Assembly (NCBI GenBank): GCA_900752215.1
Contig: CAADUO010000051.1
Coordinates: forward strand, 1 to 63,711
Reading direction: 5' to 3'
Length of the DNA: 63,711 nucleotides
Origin: an uncultured Collinsella sp.
GTDB lineage: Bacteria; Actinomycetota; Coriobacteriia; Coriobacteriales; Coriobacteriaceae
Shown here: one piece after another, positions 21,881-31,370 of the stretch
Position numbering within the stretch: position 1 is the first letter of the stretch
Layout: each line of letters starts with the position of its first letter
Position numbers and translations under genes: made by a program
The notes under the pieces: generated by a model
The model's input: only the letters and a program-made list of their open reading frames with translations
Database searches by the model: none
Told to the model about the DNA's origin: nothing

Positions 21881-24012
21881 TTGCGACGCCCGCCTCCGTT
21901 GGCGCCCTGTCGTCCCTGGGCCGCGCGGTTGCGGCCTGCGGTGTTCTGCGCACGCGACATGCCGCCGTGGCCCTTGCTGCCCTTGGGCCCCTTGCCGGCG
22001 GCGCCACCGTGGGCCTTGCTGCCCTTCTTGCCGGTCCCATGTCCGCCGCCAGCAGACGTCTCGCCCGGGCGCGGCGGTACGGGACGGATCAGGCAATGCT
22101 TGGTGTAGCCGATTAGATCTCGGCGGCCGGCCTTTTCCAGCGCCTCACGCACAAGCTTGTAGTTCTCGGGCTTGCGGTATTGGATGAGCGCACGCTGCAT
22201 GGCCTTTTCGTGCGGGTCGCGTGCCACGTAGATCGGCTGCATAGTGCGCGGATCCACGCCGGTGTAGTACATGCAGGTCGACATGGTGGACGGCGTGGGG
22301 TAGAAGTCCTGCACCTGCTCGGGCATGTAGCCCATGTCGCGCACGGCCTCGGCAAGGTCCACGGCTTCCTTCATGGTCGAGCCGGGGTGGCTCGAGATCA
22401 GATACGGCACAACGTACTGCTTGAGTCCGTATTCGCGGTTCAAGCGCTCAAATTTGCGGCAGAACGCATCGTAGACGGCGCGGCTCGGCTTGCCCATCAC
22501 GGAGAGCACCGCGTCGCTCACATGCTCGGGCGCCACGCGCAGCTGGCCCGAGACATGGTGCTCCAGCAGCTCGCGCAAAAACTCGTCCGAGGCATCGGCC
22601 ATAGTGTAGTCAAAACGGATGCCGCTGCGGACGAAGACCTTCTTGACGCCCGGCAGCTGGCGCAGGTCGCGCAGCAGCTGCGTGTAGCCGCTCTCGTCGA
22701 CCACCATGTTCTTGCACACGCTCGGCCATAGGCAGCGCTTGTTCTTGCACACGCCGTGTTTGAGCTGCTTGTCGCAGGCCGGGCGGCTAAAGTTGGCCGT
22801 CGGTCCGCCCACGTCGTTGATGTAGCCCTTAAACTCGGGGTCGTGTGTGAGCAGCTCGGCCTCGCGCATGATCGAGTCGTGGCTGCGCATCTGCAGCACG
22901 CGGCCCTGGTGGAAGGTCAGCGCGCAAAACGAGCACTCACCAAAGCACCCGCGGTTGGAGCTGATTGAAAACTTGATCTCGGCAAAGGCTGGCACGCCGC
23001 CCGCTGCGTCGTAATCGGGATGCCAATCGCGTGCGTAGGGGAGTTCGGCCACCTCGTCCATCTCGTCGGTGGTGAGCGTGGCCGACGGTGGGTTCTGCAC
23101 CACATAGACGCTGTTGGGGTAGGGCTCTACCAGACGATGCCCGGTGATGGGGTCCATGTTCTGCTGCTGCACGTTAAAGCTGCGCGCGTAGTTGAGCTTG
23201 TCGGCGGTAAGGTCGTCCCAGCTGGGCAACAGGTCGTAGTCGTAGACCTCGTCGAGCGAACCCGTGCGGTAAACGGTGCCGTTGATATAGGTGATCTGAT
23301 CGACGGGCAGCCCCGCGTCGAGCGCGTCGGCGATCTCGACGATTGCGTGCTCGCCCATGCCGTAGATGAGGATGTCGGCGCCCGAGTCGAGCAGCACCGA
23401 GCGCTTGAGCTTGTCCTGCCAGTAGTCGTAGTGGGCCAGGCGGCGCAGGCTTGCCTCGATGCCGCCGATAATGATGGGAGCGTCCTTAAACGTCTGACGG
23501 ATGAGATTGCCGTAGACCGTGACGGCACGGTTGGGGCGGTGACCTTCCTCGCCGCCGGGGGTATAGGCGTCGGTGTGGCGGCGGTGCTTGGTTACCGAAT
23601 AGTGGTTGACCATGGAGTCCATGTTGCCGGCACTGACCAAAAAGCCCAGGCGCGGCTCACCGAGCACGCTGATGCTGGCGGGATCGGTCCAGTCGGGTTG
23701 GCAGATGATGCCCACTTTGTAGCCGTGCGCGTCGAGTACGCGGCTGATGATGGCCATACCAAAGCTGGGGTGGTCCACGTAGGCGTCGCCGCAGATGTAG
23801 ACGAAGTCACACTGGTCCCAACCGCGCGCGTCCATATCGGCGCGGCTGACGGGAAGGAACTTATCGCGGCCCGGGCGCCAGGGACGGGCGGGCGCTGCCG
23901 GGGTATGAGCGGCGTGGCCGCCCTGGGCCTTGCCGCCGCGCTTTTGCTGCTGGCCCTGTTTGCCCTGCTGACTGCGCTGGTTATTCTGAGCGTGCTGAGG
24001 CTTTTTTGCCAC
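21877..24012 (-). CDS. YgiQ family radical SAM protein
   Basis: A 711-residue protein with an N-terminal domain of YgiQ type, then the radical SAM core with CFGECSFC (C-x3-C-x2-C) binding the [4Fe-4S] cluster, and a C-terminal extension (CLWPSVCKN, YPTPSTMSTCMYYTG). Both ends are low complexity: a Gln/Lys-rich head and a Gly/Lys-rich tail. The UPF0313/YgiQ family has no established substrate; it resembles B12-independent methylthiotransferase-like radical enzymes. I start at GTG (24010-24012 on the minus strand), preceded by GGGAGGGATC, because the family begins shortly after; the longer frame continues without a start signal. Convergent overlap of 4 nt with the CPBP gene. Confidence 0.93.
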   Translation of the reverse strand: MAKKPQHAQNNQRSQQGKQGQQQKRGGKAQGGHAAHTPAAPARPWRPGRDKFLPVSRADMDARGWDQCDFVYICGDAYVDHPSFGMAIISRVLDAHGYKVGIICQPDWTDPASISVLGEPRLGFLVSAGNMDSMVNHYSVTKHRRHTDAYTPGGEEGHRPNRAVTVYGNLIRQTFKDAPIIIGGIEASLRRLAHYDYWQDKLKRSVLLDSGADILIYGMGEHAIVEIADALDAGLPVDQITYINGTVYRTGSLDEVYDYDLLPSWDDLTADKLNYARSFNVQQQNMDPITGHRLVEPYPNSVYVVQNPPSATLTTDEMDEVAELPYARDWHPDYDAAGGVPAFAEIKFSISSNRGCFGECSFCALTFHQGRVLQMRSHDSIMREAELLTHDPEFKGYINDVGGPTANFSRPACDKQLKHGVCKNKRCLWPSVCKNMVVDESGYTQLLRDLRQLPGVKKVFVRSGIRFDYTMADASDEFLRELLEHHVSGQLRVAPEHVSDAVLSVMGKPSRAVYDAFCRKFERLNREYGLKQYVVPYLISSHPGSTMKEAVDLAEAVRDMGYMPEQVQDFYPTPSTMSTCMYYTGVDPRTMQPIYVARDPHEKAMQRALIQYRKPENYKLVREALEKAGRRDLIGYTKHCLIRPVPPRPGETSAGGGHGTGKKGSKAHGGAAGKGPKGSKGHGGMSRAQNTAGRNRAAQGRQGANGGGRRN

Positions 24013-24049
24013 GATCCCTCCCGGTGTTTGTATGCTGCACGTAATTGTA

Positions 24050-24084
24050 ACCAGTCTTTTTGGGACGGGGCTAAAAAGACTGGT
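24050..24084. repeat. REP-like palindrome with GGGACGGGG loop
   Basis: Perfect 12-bp arms ACCAGTCTTTTT (24050-24061) and AAAAAGACTGGT (24073-24084) around GGGACGGGGCT. It lies in the divergent gap between the YgiQ and DUF1275 genes and shares the GGGACGG core with the other repeats. Confidence 0.7.
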
Positions 24085-24280
24085 GGAGTACACGAGCTGG
24101 TGGATCGGCGCGTCAGTGCGGGTGTCGGCGCCGCGCCCGCTGTTTGTTTCCAGACTGTGTATCTGCGCGTTGGAGAACCCGTCTCGCGCGCACGCCATGT
24201 TGTCAATGGGTTACAGTATGAACGGCGGCTATGTTTCCGCCAACGCACGAGAGAGTCGTCAACAGGGAGGATGCACGGCG

Positions 24281-24997
24281 ATGCAGCGTGCCAAACAGAT
24301 ATCGGAGTCTATTGAGCTGGGCATCATCTTGGCGCTCGCCGGTGGCTTTATGGACGTTTATTCGTACATTGGGCGCGACCATGTTTTCGCTAATGCGCAG
24401 ACGGGCAACATCTTGCTGGTGGGCGTGAGCATCTCGGAGGGCAATTGGGCACTTGCGGGGCGCTACTTCTTCCCTGTGGTGTCGTTTGCCGTGGGCATTA
24501 TGCTTGCCGACCTGGTACACGAACGGTTTGGCAGCGTGATTCACTGGCGCCAAGTGACGGTGTTCTTTGAAGCCGTCATCTTGCTGGGCGTGAGCTTTAT
24601 CCCGGGCGGCAATTTCAACCTGCTCGCCAACTGCCTCACCTCGTTTGCCTGCGGCATGCAGGTCGAGAGCTTCCGCAAGATCCACGGTCACGGCATCGCT
24701 ACGACCATGTGCATCGGCAACTTGCGCAACGCGCTACAAAACGTGGACGATTACATCATCACCCACAGGCGCGGCTTTTTGGAAAACGGCCTGCTGTACT
24801 TTGGCGTGATCTTTACCTTTGTGTTTGGCGCCGTGTTGGGCAACTGGTGTATTGAGCGCATGGGCCTGCATGCCATCGTCGTGGCGAGTTTGCTGCTGTT
24901 TGTCGCGTTTGCCATCATGTTCATCGACCGCGAGCGCGACTTGCGTTTTCGCTGGAAGGTTGCGGCCGAGGCTTGGAAAGAGGGCTGTCGAAAGTAA
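24281..24997 (+). CDS. YoaK/DUF1275 family membrane protein
   Basis: A 238-residue protein with six hydrophobic segments. The start (LGIILALAGGFMDVYSYIGRDHVFANAQTGNILLVGV) is the DUF1275 signature: GG-F-D-x-Y-S/T near the first helix and the A-x-x-T-G-N-x-V stretch after it. The family is widespread, its role unknown; an exporter or channel role has been guessed. ATG 24281 follows AACAGGGAGG with a 10-nt gap. The basic C-terminal end (RERDLRFRWKVAAEAW) is cytoplasmic. Divergent from the YgiQ gene across 268 nt that holds a REP-like palindrome and no other feature I can name. A terminator follows. Confidence 0.88.
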   Translation: MQRAKQISESIELGIILALAGGFMDVYSYIGRDHVFANAQTGNILLVGVSISEGNWALAGRYFFPVVSFAVGIMLADLVHERFGSVIHWRQVTVFFEAVILLGVSFIPGGNFNLLANCLTSFACGMQVESFRKIHGHGIATTMCIGNLRNALQNVDDYIITHRRGFLENGLLYFGVIFTFVFGAVLGNWCIERMGLHAIVVASLLLFVAFAIMFIDRERDLRFRWKVAAEAWKEGCRK

Positions 24998-25002
24998 CCG
25001 AA

Positions 25003-25039
25003 TGCGGCAAAGGGGCTGTCCCTTTGCCGCAATATTTTT
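25003..25039 (+). terminator. Intrinsic terminator after the DUF1275 gene, with GTCCC core
   Basis: Perfect 12-bp stem TGCGGCAAAGGG (25003-25014) and CCCTTTGCCGCA (25020-25031), loop GCTGT, then TTTTT at 25035-25039. Its inner part reads GGGACAGCCCC on the other strand, so it may be a GGGAC-type repeat acting as a terminator. Confidence 0.85.
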
Positions 25040-25162
25040 CATCAGCTGTTGAAACGCTTTAACAAATTTGATGTTCTCACGTGTTTTTCGTTTCAAAAGC
25101 GTTAGGATGGGACTCATAGCGTGGGGCGTAATGGGTGCCCCGCACACGATGGGAGGCTTTCA

Positions 25163-26329
25163 ATGGCTAATCGTTTCGTTCTCAATACCATCTCTTATCA
25201 TGGTTCCGGCGCCATCAAGGAGATCCCCGGCGAGCTCCAGCGTCGCGGCTACAAGAAGATCTTCGTCTGCTCCGACCCCGATCTGGTCAAGTTTGGCGTT
25301 ACCGCTAAGGTGACCGACGAGCTCGACGCTGCCGGCATCGCTTGGAGCCTCTACTCCGAGATCAAGCCCAACCCCACTATCCAGAACGTCAAGGACGGCG
25401 TCGAGGCCTTCAAGGCCGCCGAGGCTGACGCTATCGTGACCATCGGTGGCGGCTCCTCCATGGACACTGCCAAGGCCATCGGCATCATCATCAACAACCC
25501 CGAGTTCGCCGATGTCCGCAGCCTCGAGGGCGTTGCTCCCACTAAGAACCACGCCGTGTTCACCATCGCTGTGCCGACGACCGCCGGTACCGCTGCCGAG
25601 GTGACCATCAACTACGTCATCACCGACCCCGAGAAGGTCCGCAAGTTCGTGTGCGTCGACACCAACGACGCCCCCGAGGTCGCCGTCGTCGATCCTGACA
25701 TGATGGCTTCCATGCCCGCCGGCCTGACCGCTTCCACTGGCATGGACGCTCTGACCCACGCCATCGAGGGCTACACCACCAAGGGTGCCTGGGAGCTCTC
25801 CGACATGTTCCACTTTGAGGCTATTAAGCTGATCAGCGAGAACCTGCGTGACTCCGTCGCCGAGGCCAAGTCCGGCCAGCCCGGCTCCGGCCGCGAGGGC
25901 ATGGCCCTTGGCCAGTATGTCGCCGGCATGGGCTTCTCCAATGTCGGCCTGGGTATCGACCACGCTATGGCTCACACCCTGTCCGCTCACTACGACACCC
26001 CGCACGGCGTCGCTTGCGCCATGCTGCTGCCGATTGCCATGGAGTTCAACAAGCCGGTTTGCGCTGAGCGCCTGGCCAAGGTTGCCGTTGCCATGGGTGT
26101 TGACACCACGGGCATGAGCACCGACGAGGCTGCCGACGCCGCTATCGCCGCCGTCAAGCAGCTTTCCGCCGACGTGAACATCCCGCACGTCTGCGAGGCC
26201 ATGAAGGCTGACGAGATCGAGGTCCTGGCCAAGGACGCCATGGCCGACGCCTGCTTCCCGGGTAACCCGCGCGAGGCGACGCTCGACGACGTCATCGAGC
26301 TCTTCAAGAAGATCTGCCCGGCTGCTTAA
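25163..26329 (+). CDS. fucO: Iron-containing alcohol dehydrogenase, FucO (lactaldehyde reductase) type
   Basis: A 388-residue dehydrogenase of family III. The nucleotide-binding part has GGGSSMDTAKAIG; PTTAGTAAEVTINYVI is typical of the FucO subgroup. Iron ligands are the Asp and His of the HAIEGY region and the histidines of GIDHAMAHTLSAHYDTPHG. FucO reduces lactaldehyde to 1,2-propanediol with NADH in fucose or rhamnose fermentation; related enzymes reduce other short aldehydes, so the substrate is less certain than the family. No fucose genes are nearby. ATG 25163 follows GGGAGG. Codons are strongly biased to C-ending forms compared with the next gene's 5' end, consistent with high expression. 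Confidence 0.85.
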   Translation: MANRFVLNTISYHGSGAIKEIPGELQRRGYKKIFVCSDPDLVKFGVTAKVTDELDAAGIAWSLYSEIKPNPTIQNVKDGVEAFKAAEADAIVTIGGGSSMDTAKAIGIIINNPEFADVRSLEGVAPTKNHAVFTIAVPTTAGTAAEVTINYVITDPEKVRKFVCVDTNDAPEVAVVDPDMMASMPAGLTASTGMDALTHAIEGYTTKGAWELSDMFHFEAIKLISENLRDSVAEAKSGQPGSGREGMALGQYVAGMGFSNVGLGIDHAMAHTLSAHYDTPHGVACAMLLPIAMEFNKPVCAERLAKVAVAMGVDTTGMSTDEAADAAIAAVKQLSADVNIPHVCEAMKADEIEVLAKDAMADACFPGNPREATLDDVIELFKKICPAA

Positions 26330-26452
26330 CCTGGTTCGGCGGGCACTGTTCGGAAGAGCTCGATGGGTCATCTCGTTGGGGAAATATTTGTGCGTGATGG
26401 TATCGTTGTTGGGGCTTTTACTGATTACGGGATGTTGACTTTGGAGTTGTGG

Positions 26453-27484
26453 ATGGTGTCCCAAATGGATTCTACGCTTGGTTTTATTACTGACCAGCTT
26501 AAGACGCTGACTTCTATTGCTTCGCCTACGGGGTTTACTCGTGCGGCGACTGATTATCTGATGGAGACCCTGCGCGATATGGGGTTTGGGCCTGAGCGTT
26601 CTAATAAGGGTAACGTGCTCGTTGAGCTTGGTGGCGAGGGTGAGCCGCTCGTGTTGGCGAGCCATGTTGACACGCTTGGTGCCATGGTACGTTCCATTAA
26701 GGACAATGGTCGCCTGCGTCCCACGACGCTTGGTGGGCACCAGTGGTCTACGGCCGATGGCGAGAACTGCACCGTCTACACGCGTGACGGCAATGTGTAC
26801 ACGGGTGTGGTCCTCAATATCGAGCCTTCGGCGCATGTGGCCGATGAGCCGGTCAAGACCATCGAGAAGAACATGGAAATCCTGCTCGACGAGAATGTCG
26901 ACAGCAAGGACGACGTGCTTGAGCTGGGCATTCAGACTGGTGACATCATCGCCATGGATCCGCGTACCACGGTGACGGAGAGCGGCTACATTAAGAGTCG
27001 CTTCTTGGACGACAAGCTGTCGGCGTCGATTCTGCTGGGCTTGGCGCGTGCCGTCGCCGCTGGCGAGGTGACGCTTTCGCGCAAGGTGTCGCTGCTCTTT
27101 ACCGTGTACGAGGAGGTCGGCCACGGTGGTGCCTTTGTGCCGGCCGACACGCGCGAGATGATCAGCGTGGACATGGGTTGCGTGGGCGACGACCTAGGCT
27201 GCACCGAGCGCATGGTTTCGATCTGCGCCAAGGATTCGGGCGGTCCGTACAATTACGACCTGGTGACCACGCTATCCAATATCGCGCGCGAGCTCGAGCT
27301 TGATTACGCCATCGACGTGTACCCGCATTACGGCTCGGACGTTGAGGCCACGCTTTCTGCCGGCTACGACATCCGTCACGGTCTGATCGGTCCCGGCGTG
27401 TACGCGAGCCACAACTACGAGCGCAGCCACATCGACGGTGTGCGCAACACCTACGAGCTGGTTCGCGCCTACGTTCAGCGCTAG
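26453..27484 (+). CDS. M42 family metallopeptidase (glutamyl aminopeptidase type)
   Basis: A 343-residue di-metal aminopeptidase. Metal and catalytic motifs: SHVDTLGAMV (His/Asp pair), the D of RFLDDKLSAS, EEVGHGG (catalytic Glu plus metal Glu), and ISVDMG; the last metal His is in ASHNYERSH. M42 enzymes trim peptides in the cytoplasm and often assemble as dodecamers. I chose ATG 26453, with GGAG 6 nt upstream; ATG 26465 is possible. The 5' end uses more T-ending codons than the rest of the gene, and the preceding 120 nt are relatively AT-rich, consistent with promoter DNA. A hairpin and then a REP-like palindrome follow. Confidence 0.9.
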   Translation: MVSQMDSTLGFITDQLKTLTSIASPTGFTRAATDYLMETLRDMGFGPERSNKGNVLVELGGEGEPLVLASHVDTLGAMVRSIKDNGRLRPTTLGGHQWSTADGENCTVYTRDGNVYTGVVLNIEPSAHVADEPVKTIEKNMEILLDENVDSKDDVLELGIQTGDIIAMDPRTTVTESGYIKSRFLDDKLSASILLGLARAVAAGEVTLSRKVSLLFTVYEEVGHGGAFVPADTREMISVDMGCVGDDLGCTERMVSICAKDSGGPYNYDLVTTLSNIARELELDYAIDVYPHYGSDVEATLSAGYDIRHGLIGPGVYASHNYERSHIDGVRNTYELVRAYVQR

Positions 27485-27509
27485 ACGCATTTATAGCGCG
27501 TGGCAAGTT

Positions 27510-27553
27510 AAGAGCGTCCTAGCCGGTATAACGTTGCCGGCAGGGGCGCTCTT
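27510..27553 (+). terminator. Hairpin after the M42 peptidase gene
   Basis: AAGAGCGTCCT (27510-27520) pairs with AGGGGCGCTCTT (27542-27553) with a mismatch, and an inner helix GCCGG/CCGGC closes the loop. No T-run follows, so efficiency is uncertain. Confidence 0.55.
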
Positions 27554-27557
27554 GTGC

Positions 27558-27622
27558 GTTGCGGTGAAATAGGGACTGTTTGGCGGTTTTAAACGCTTAA
27601 ACAGTCCCTATTTCACCGCAAC
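27558..27622. repeat. REP-like perfect palindrome with TTGCGGTGAAATAG ends
   Basis: Two perfect 24-nt arms (27558-27581 and 27599-27622): the left begins GTTGCGGTGAAATAGGGAC and continues TGTTT. The 17-nt loop is also partly symmetric. It lies between the convergent M42 and mnmA genes and shares its outer stem with the element at 38638-38700. Confidence 0.8.
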
Positions 27623-27639
27623 TTATGAAGGGGATGGGG

Positions 27640-28740
27640 CTATTTGATGGCTGCCGTGACGGTACCGCCGCCCAGGACGACGTCGCCGCGGTAGATAACG
27701 ACTGCCTGGCCGGGGGCGATGGCTCGCTGTGGCTCGTCAAAAGTTAGCAGCATTTGCCCGTCTTCGCCACGTGTAAGGGTCGCTGCCTGGTCTTTCTGAC
27801 GGTAGCGGTACTTGGCACCTACGCGAATGCCGCCGGCGTCGAGCTCCGCCTCCATGCATGCGTCCGGCGCGCTCCAGATCCACTCATCGGCCGTGAGGGC
27901 AGCGGCGGTCAGGTCCTCGGCCTCGCCCAGATGCACGGTGTTGTTGGCGGCGTCGATGCCCGTCACATACACGGGATGCGCCATCGCGACGCCCAGGCCC
28001 TTGCGCTGGCCGATGGTGTAGCGCAGTGCGCCGTTGTGGCGCCCGACCACGCTGCCGTCGCGCCACACAATGTCGCCCGATGCAGCGGGATGTCCGCAGC
28101 GGCGCTCGATATAGCCCGCATAGTCACCGTCTGGAATAAAGCAGATGTCCTCGCTTTCGGCCTTCTTGGCGTTGGTAAAGCCCTGCTCGGCGGCTATGCG
28201 GCGCACGTCGCGCTCTTTGTCTAGGCCCGCCAGCGGAAAGATCGTGTGCGCCAGGCGCTCCTGCGTAAGCGAATACAAAAAGTAGCTCTGGTCCTTTTTG
28301 GAATCTTCGCCGCGATGTAGCTGCCAGGTGCCGTCGGGCGTCTGGCTCGTTTTGGCATAGTGGCCCGTGGCGATGCAGTCGCAGCCCATGTCCAGCGCCT
28401 CATCGAGCAGCGCGCCAAACTTAATGTGGCGGTTGCAGATAATGCACGGATTGGGCGTTAGCCCCTCCTGGTAGGCGTTCACAAAGCGCTCGATCACGTT
28501 GCGGTCGAAGGTCTGCTGCAGGTCGAGCACATGATGGGGGATCCCCAGACGCTCGGCGACGGCCTTTGCATCGGCGATGTCGCGGTCGACCTTACTCATG
28601 CCCGTGGCGGGGTCGGGCGCGGGGCAGGTGAGGCGCATGGTGGCGCCGACGCATTCGTAGCCCTGGCTTTTGAGCAGGTACGCGGTCACGCTGGAATCGA
28701 CGCCGCCGCTCATGGCGACGAGCACGCGCTTGTTGTGCAT
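27640..28740 (-). CDS. mnmA: tRNA-specific 2-thiouridylase MnmA
   Basis: A 366-residue enzyme that puts sulfur on U34 of tRNA-Lys, Glu and Gln. The PP-loop SGGVDSS (11-17) binds ATP; the catalytic cysteine is Cys99 in TPNPCIICN, and the second sulfur-relay cysteine is Cys200 in SEDICFIPDGDY. The C-terminal beta-barrel (GQRKGLGVA and on) is complete, and length is normal. The sulfur donor would be a cysteine desulfurase, not seen here, although cysK lies directly upstream on the same strand. The start ATG has GGAGAAC before it. The palindrome at 27558-27622 lies just after its stop and may end the transcript. Confidence 0.97.
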   Translation of the reverse strand: MHNKRVLVAMSGGVDSSVTAYLLKSQGYECVGATMRLTCPAPDPATGMSKVDRDIADAKAVAERLGIPHHVLDLQQTFDRNVIERFVNAYQEGLTPNPCIICNRHIKFGALLDEALDMGCDCIATGHYAKTSQTPDGTWQLHRGEDSKKDQSYFLYSLTQERLAHTIFPLAGLDKERDVRRIAAEQGFTNAKKAESEDICFIPDGDYAGYIERRCGHPAASGDIVWRDGSVVGRHNGALRYTIGQRKGLGVAMAHPVYVTGIDAANNTVHLGEAEDLTAAALTADEWIWSAPDACMEAELDAGGIRVGAKYRYRQKDQAATLTRGEDGQMLLTFDEPQRAIAPGQAVVIYRGDVVLGGGTVTAAIK

Positions 28741-28769
28741 GGGGAGGTTCTCCTTGGTGGCATGCGGCC

Positions 28770-28808
28770 AAAAAAGAAAAGCGGCGCGGGAGGCTGGTTC
28801 CGCGCCGC
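28770..28808 (-). terminator. Intrinsic terminator of cysK (minus strand)
   Basis: GCGGCGCGG (28781-28789) and CCGCGCCGC (28800-28808) form a perfect stem; on the minus strand it is followed by TTTTCTTTTTT (28770-28780). Confidence 0.85.
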
Positions 28809-28921
28809 AGACATTGTAGCAAGTTCGGACGTCTCGTGGGACACCCTAACGAGATAGGCTCAGGCCGCCAGAAGAGAGGGTAGACCGGCGTGCCTTGGGC
28901 CTATCGACAAGTGACGGGCCC

Positions 28922-29860
<939 letters not shown>

Positions 29861-29910
29861 GGTGAACCTCCAAAGTGTTCAAGTTGCTGGTTGCCGTGTG
29901 GTTTTACGGC

Positions 29911-29978
29911 GTGTCTAGCAGCTAAACCCATAAACCTTATAGGTTGTTCGTTTAGCTGTTGGCAAGCATAGTAGACAC
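29911..29978. promoter_or_regulatory. Nested palindromes in the cysK/Rrf2 divergent region
   Basis: Three dyads share one centre region: GTGTCTA/TAGACAC (29911-29917, 29972-29978), CAGCTAAAC/GTTTAGCTG (29919-29927, 29950-29958) and AACCTTATAGGTT (29933-29945). The outermost overlaps the cysK -10. They may be operators for the Rrf2 regulator or a 5' hairpin in the cysK mRNA. Confidence 0.6.
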
Positions 29979-29996
29979 TAAAGCCTAGTAATGCAA
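29968..29996 (-). promoter_or_regulatory. Predicted cysK promoter
   Basis: Minus strand: -35 TTGCAT (29996-29991) and -10 TACTAT (29973-29968), spacer exactly 17 bp. Transcription would begin near 29961, giving a leader of about 100 nt that starts with the CAGCTAAAC hairpin. Confidence 0.6.
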
Positions 29997-30113
29997 TAGG
30001 AAATAGAAGATTATTACGAGTCGATTAACCATCTTGACCGGAACGGGTATTTTCAAACCCATTTTTTCGGCTAGAATTTCAACGGACTAAAAGACCGAAA
30101 GGCAGCACTATAT

Positions 30114-30542
30114 ATGTTGGTTTCTACTAAGGGCAGGTACGCCCTGCGCGTTATGGTCGATCTGGCCGAGCACCAGGCGGCCGGTCGCATCCCGCTCAAA
30201 GAGATCGCGGCGCGACAGGGGATTTCCGAGAAATATCTCGAGAACATCTTGGCTACGCTCGTGCGCGCCAACATGCTTTCGGGCATGCGTGGCAAGGGCG
30301 GCGGCTATGTGCTCACGCGTCCGCCCGAGCAGTACACGGTGGGCGAGATCTTGCGCCTGACCGAGGGCAGTCTGGCGCCGGTCGCCTGCCTGGATGGCGA
30401 CTGCAAGGGCTGCTCGCGCTCGGATGAGTGCCCCACGCTCGACGTGTGGAAGAACCTGGACAAGCTCATCAACGACTACCTCGACGGCGTGACGCTCGAC
30501 CAGCTCGTCGCCCCCAGCGAAGGCTACGACTACGTCATCTAA
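30114..30542 (+). CDS. Rrf2 family transcriptional regulator with four-cysteine loop
   Basis: A 142-residue DNA-binding protein. The N-terminus (KGRYALRVMVDLAEH ... IPLKEIAARQGISEKYLENIL) is the Rrf2 winged helix; RGKGGGYVLTRP is the wing. The C-terminal loop has Cys92, Cys97, Cys100 and Cys106 (CLDGDCKGCSRSDEC), near the positions where IscR and NsrR bind Fe-S clusters. It could sense iron-sulfur status, nitric oxide or redox; CymR, the cysteine regulator, lacks such a loop. The gene is divergent from cysK, so cysK and itself are probable targets. ATG 30114 has GAAAGG about 12 nt upstream, and a -10 TAGAAT is at 30072-30077. Confidence 0.92.
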   Translation: MLVSTKGRYALRVMVDLAEHQAAGRIPLKEIAARQGISEKYLENILATLVRANMLSGMRGKGGGYVLTRPPEQYTVGEILRLTEGSLAPVACLDGDCKGCSRSDECPTLDVWKNLDKLINDYLDGVTLDQLVAPSEGYDYVI

Positions 30543-30552
30543 CCCACACCTG

Positions 30553-30577
30553 CCATTTGGGGACGGGGTGGAAATGG
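30553..30577. repeat. Short hairpin with GGGGACGGGG core
   Basis: CCATTT (30553-30558) and AAATGG (30572-30577) flank GGGGACGGGGTGG. It looks like a short or decayed member of the GGGAC palindromes and follows the Rrf2 stop. Confidence 0.5.
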
Positions 30578-30612
30578 TAGATTTTCTTGCCCTCTGAGGA
30601 TTGACAAATAAG

Positions 30613-30643
30613 AAGGCCGCCCATTTTTGCGATGGGCGGCCTT
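30613..30643. terminator. Bidirectional terminator between Rrf2 and holin-like genes
   Basis: AAGGCCGCCCAT (30613-30624) and ATGGGCGGCCTT (30632-30643) form a perfect 12-bp stem with loop TTTTGCG-like sequence. The convergent genes end on each side; the plus strand continues TTTGATTT and the minus strand TCTTATTT. Confidence 0.85.
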
Positions 30644-30679
30644 TGATTTGCTCCGATGCGTTTGTGTGCCGGGGGCGTT

Positions 30680-31045
30680 TTACTCTTCGGCGATGCTGTC
30701 GAGGATGCTGCGCATGATGGACACCAGGATGCTGCCCATAAAGGCCGAGCCAAAGCCGGCGATGGAGATGCCGACGCCCAACAAGTTGACCGACAGGTAG
30801 CTGGCGAGCTCCAGCATAAAGCTGTTGAGCACGAGCTGGAAAATGCCGAGCGTGATGATCGTGAGCGGCAGCGAGATGACCGTGAGGAACGGTTTGACGA
30901 ACGAATCGACGATGTTGAGGAACAGTCCCACAAAGGCAAAGCAGACCCAGGCCTCGGCAAAGCCGAAGGGTTGGATACCGGGGACGAGGAACGTGGCGAT
31001 CGCGATGGCGATCGAGGTGAAGAGCCAGTTAAGCATAAAGCGCAT
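30680..31045 (-). CDS. Phage-holin-like (PF04020-type) small membrane protein
   Basis: A 121-residue protein with four hydrophobic helices (starting LNWLFTSIAIAIATFLVPGI; WVCFAFVGLFLNIVDSFVKPFLTVISLPL; TLGIFQLVLNSFMLELASY; and a last helix with GFGSAFMGSILVSIMRSIL). This is the pattern of the bacterial four-TM family often named phage holin 4; despite the name most members are chromosomal and of unknown role. The conserved NIVDSFVKPFLTVISLPLTIITLG stretch is split across helices 2 and 3. The ATG has AGGATTCACGCC before it. No phage genes are nearby, so I do not read it as a lysis gene. Confidence 0.82.
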   Translation of the reverse strand: MRFMLNWLFTSIAIAIATFLVPGIQPFGFAEAWVCFAFVGLFLNIVDSFVKPFLTVISLPLTIITLGIFQLVLNSFMLELASYLSVNLLGVGISIAGFGSAFMGSILVSIMRSILDSIAEE

Positions 31046-31370
31046 GGCGTGAATCCTTTCTTGCGCCGGGGTTGCTGGTGTCGCGTGAAGCGGCTTGCGG
31101 CGGCGACTTGGATGGTTGCGCGGGCGCGCCGCGGTGTTTGGGCGCCCATTGTCTCAAATATTCGTGGAGCTTACGTGCGCATTCGGTTTCTAAGCGGCGT
31201 TCGTCCTGAAAAACGTGCCGCTGACAGAGAGTCTTGTCACTTTAGTTTGGTGGTGTGCTACACTGCTACGGGCAAATGGCCCATGCATAGTTTTATTGCA
31301 TATTTACGGGCGAACGATGCCCGATGTCAGTATCAACTTCGATGCCTTTTGGCGGGTTTGGCGGTGATCG
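31046..31370. other. Divergent intergenic region between holin-like and YerC-like genes
   Basis: 325 nt without a gene. It holds a possible plus-strand promoter for the YerC-like gene, with TTGTCA near 31234 and TACACT at 31259-31264, spacer longer than ideal (about 19). A short GGGCGC/GCGCCC hairpin lies near 31122-31145. I see no palindrome shared with other regions. Confidence 0.35.

Noticed and set aside
30680..31045. Prophage lysis gene
   Set aside because: The holin-like protein stands alone; no endolysin, capsid or integrase gene is in the window.
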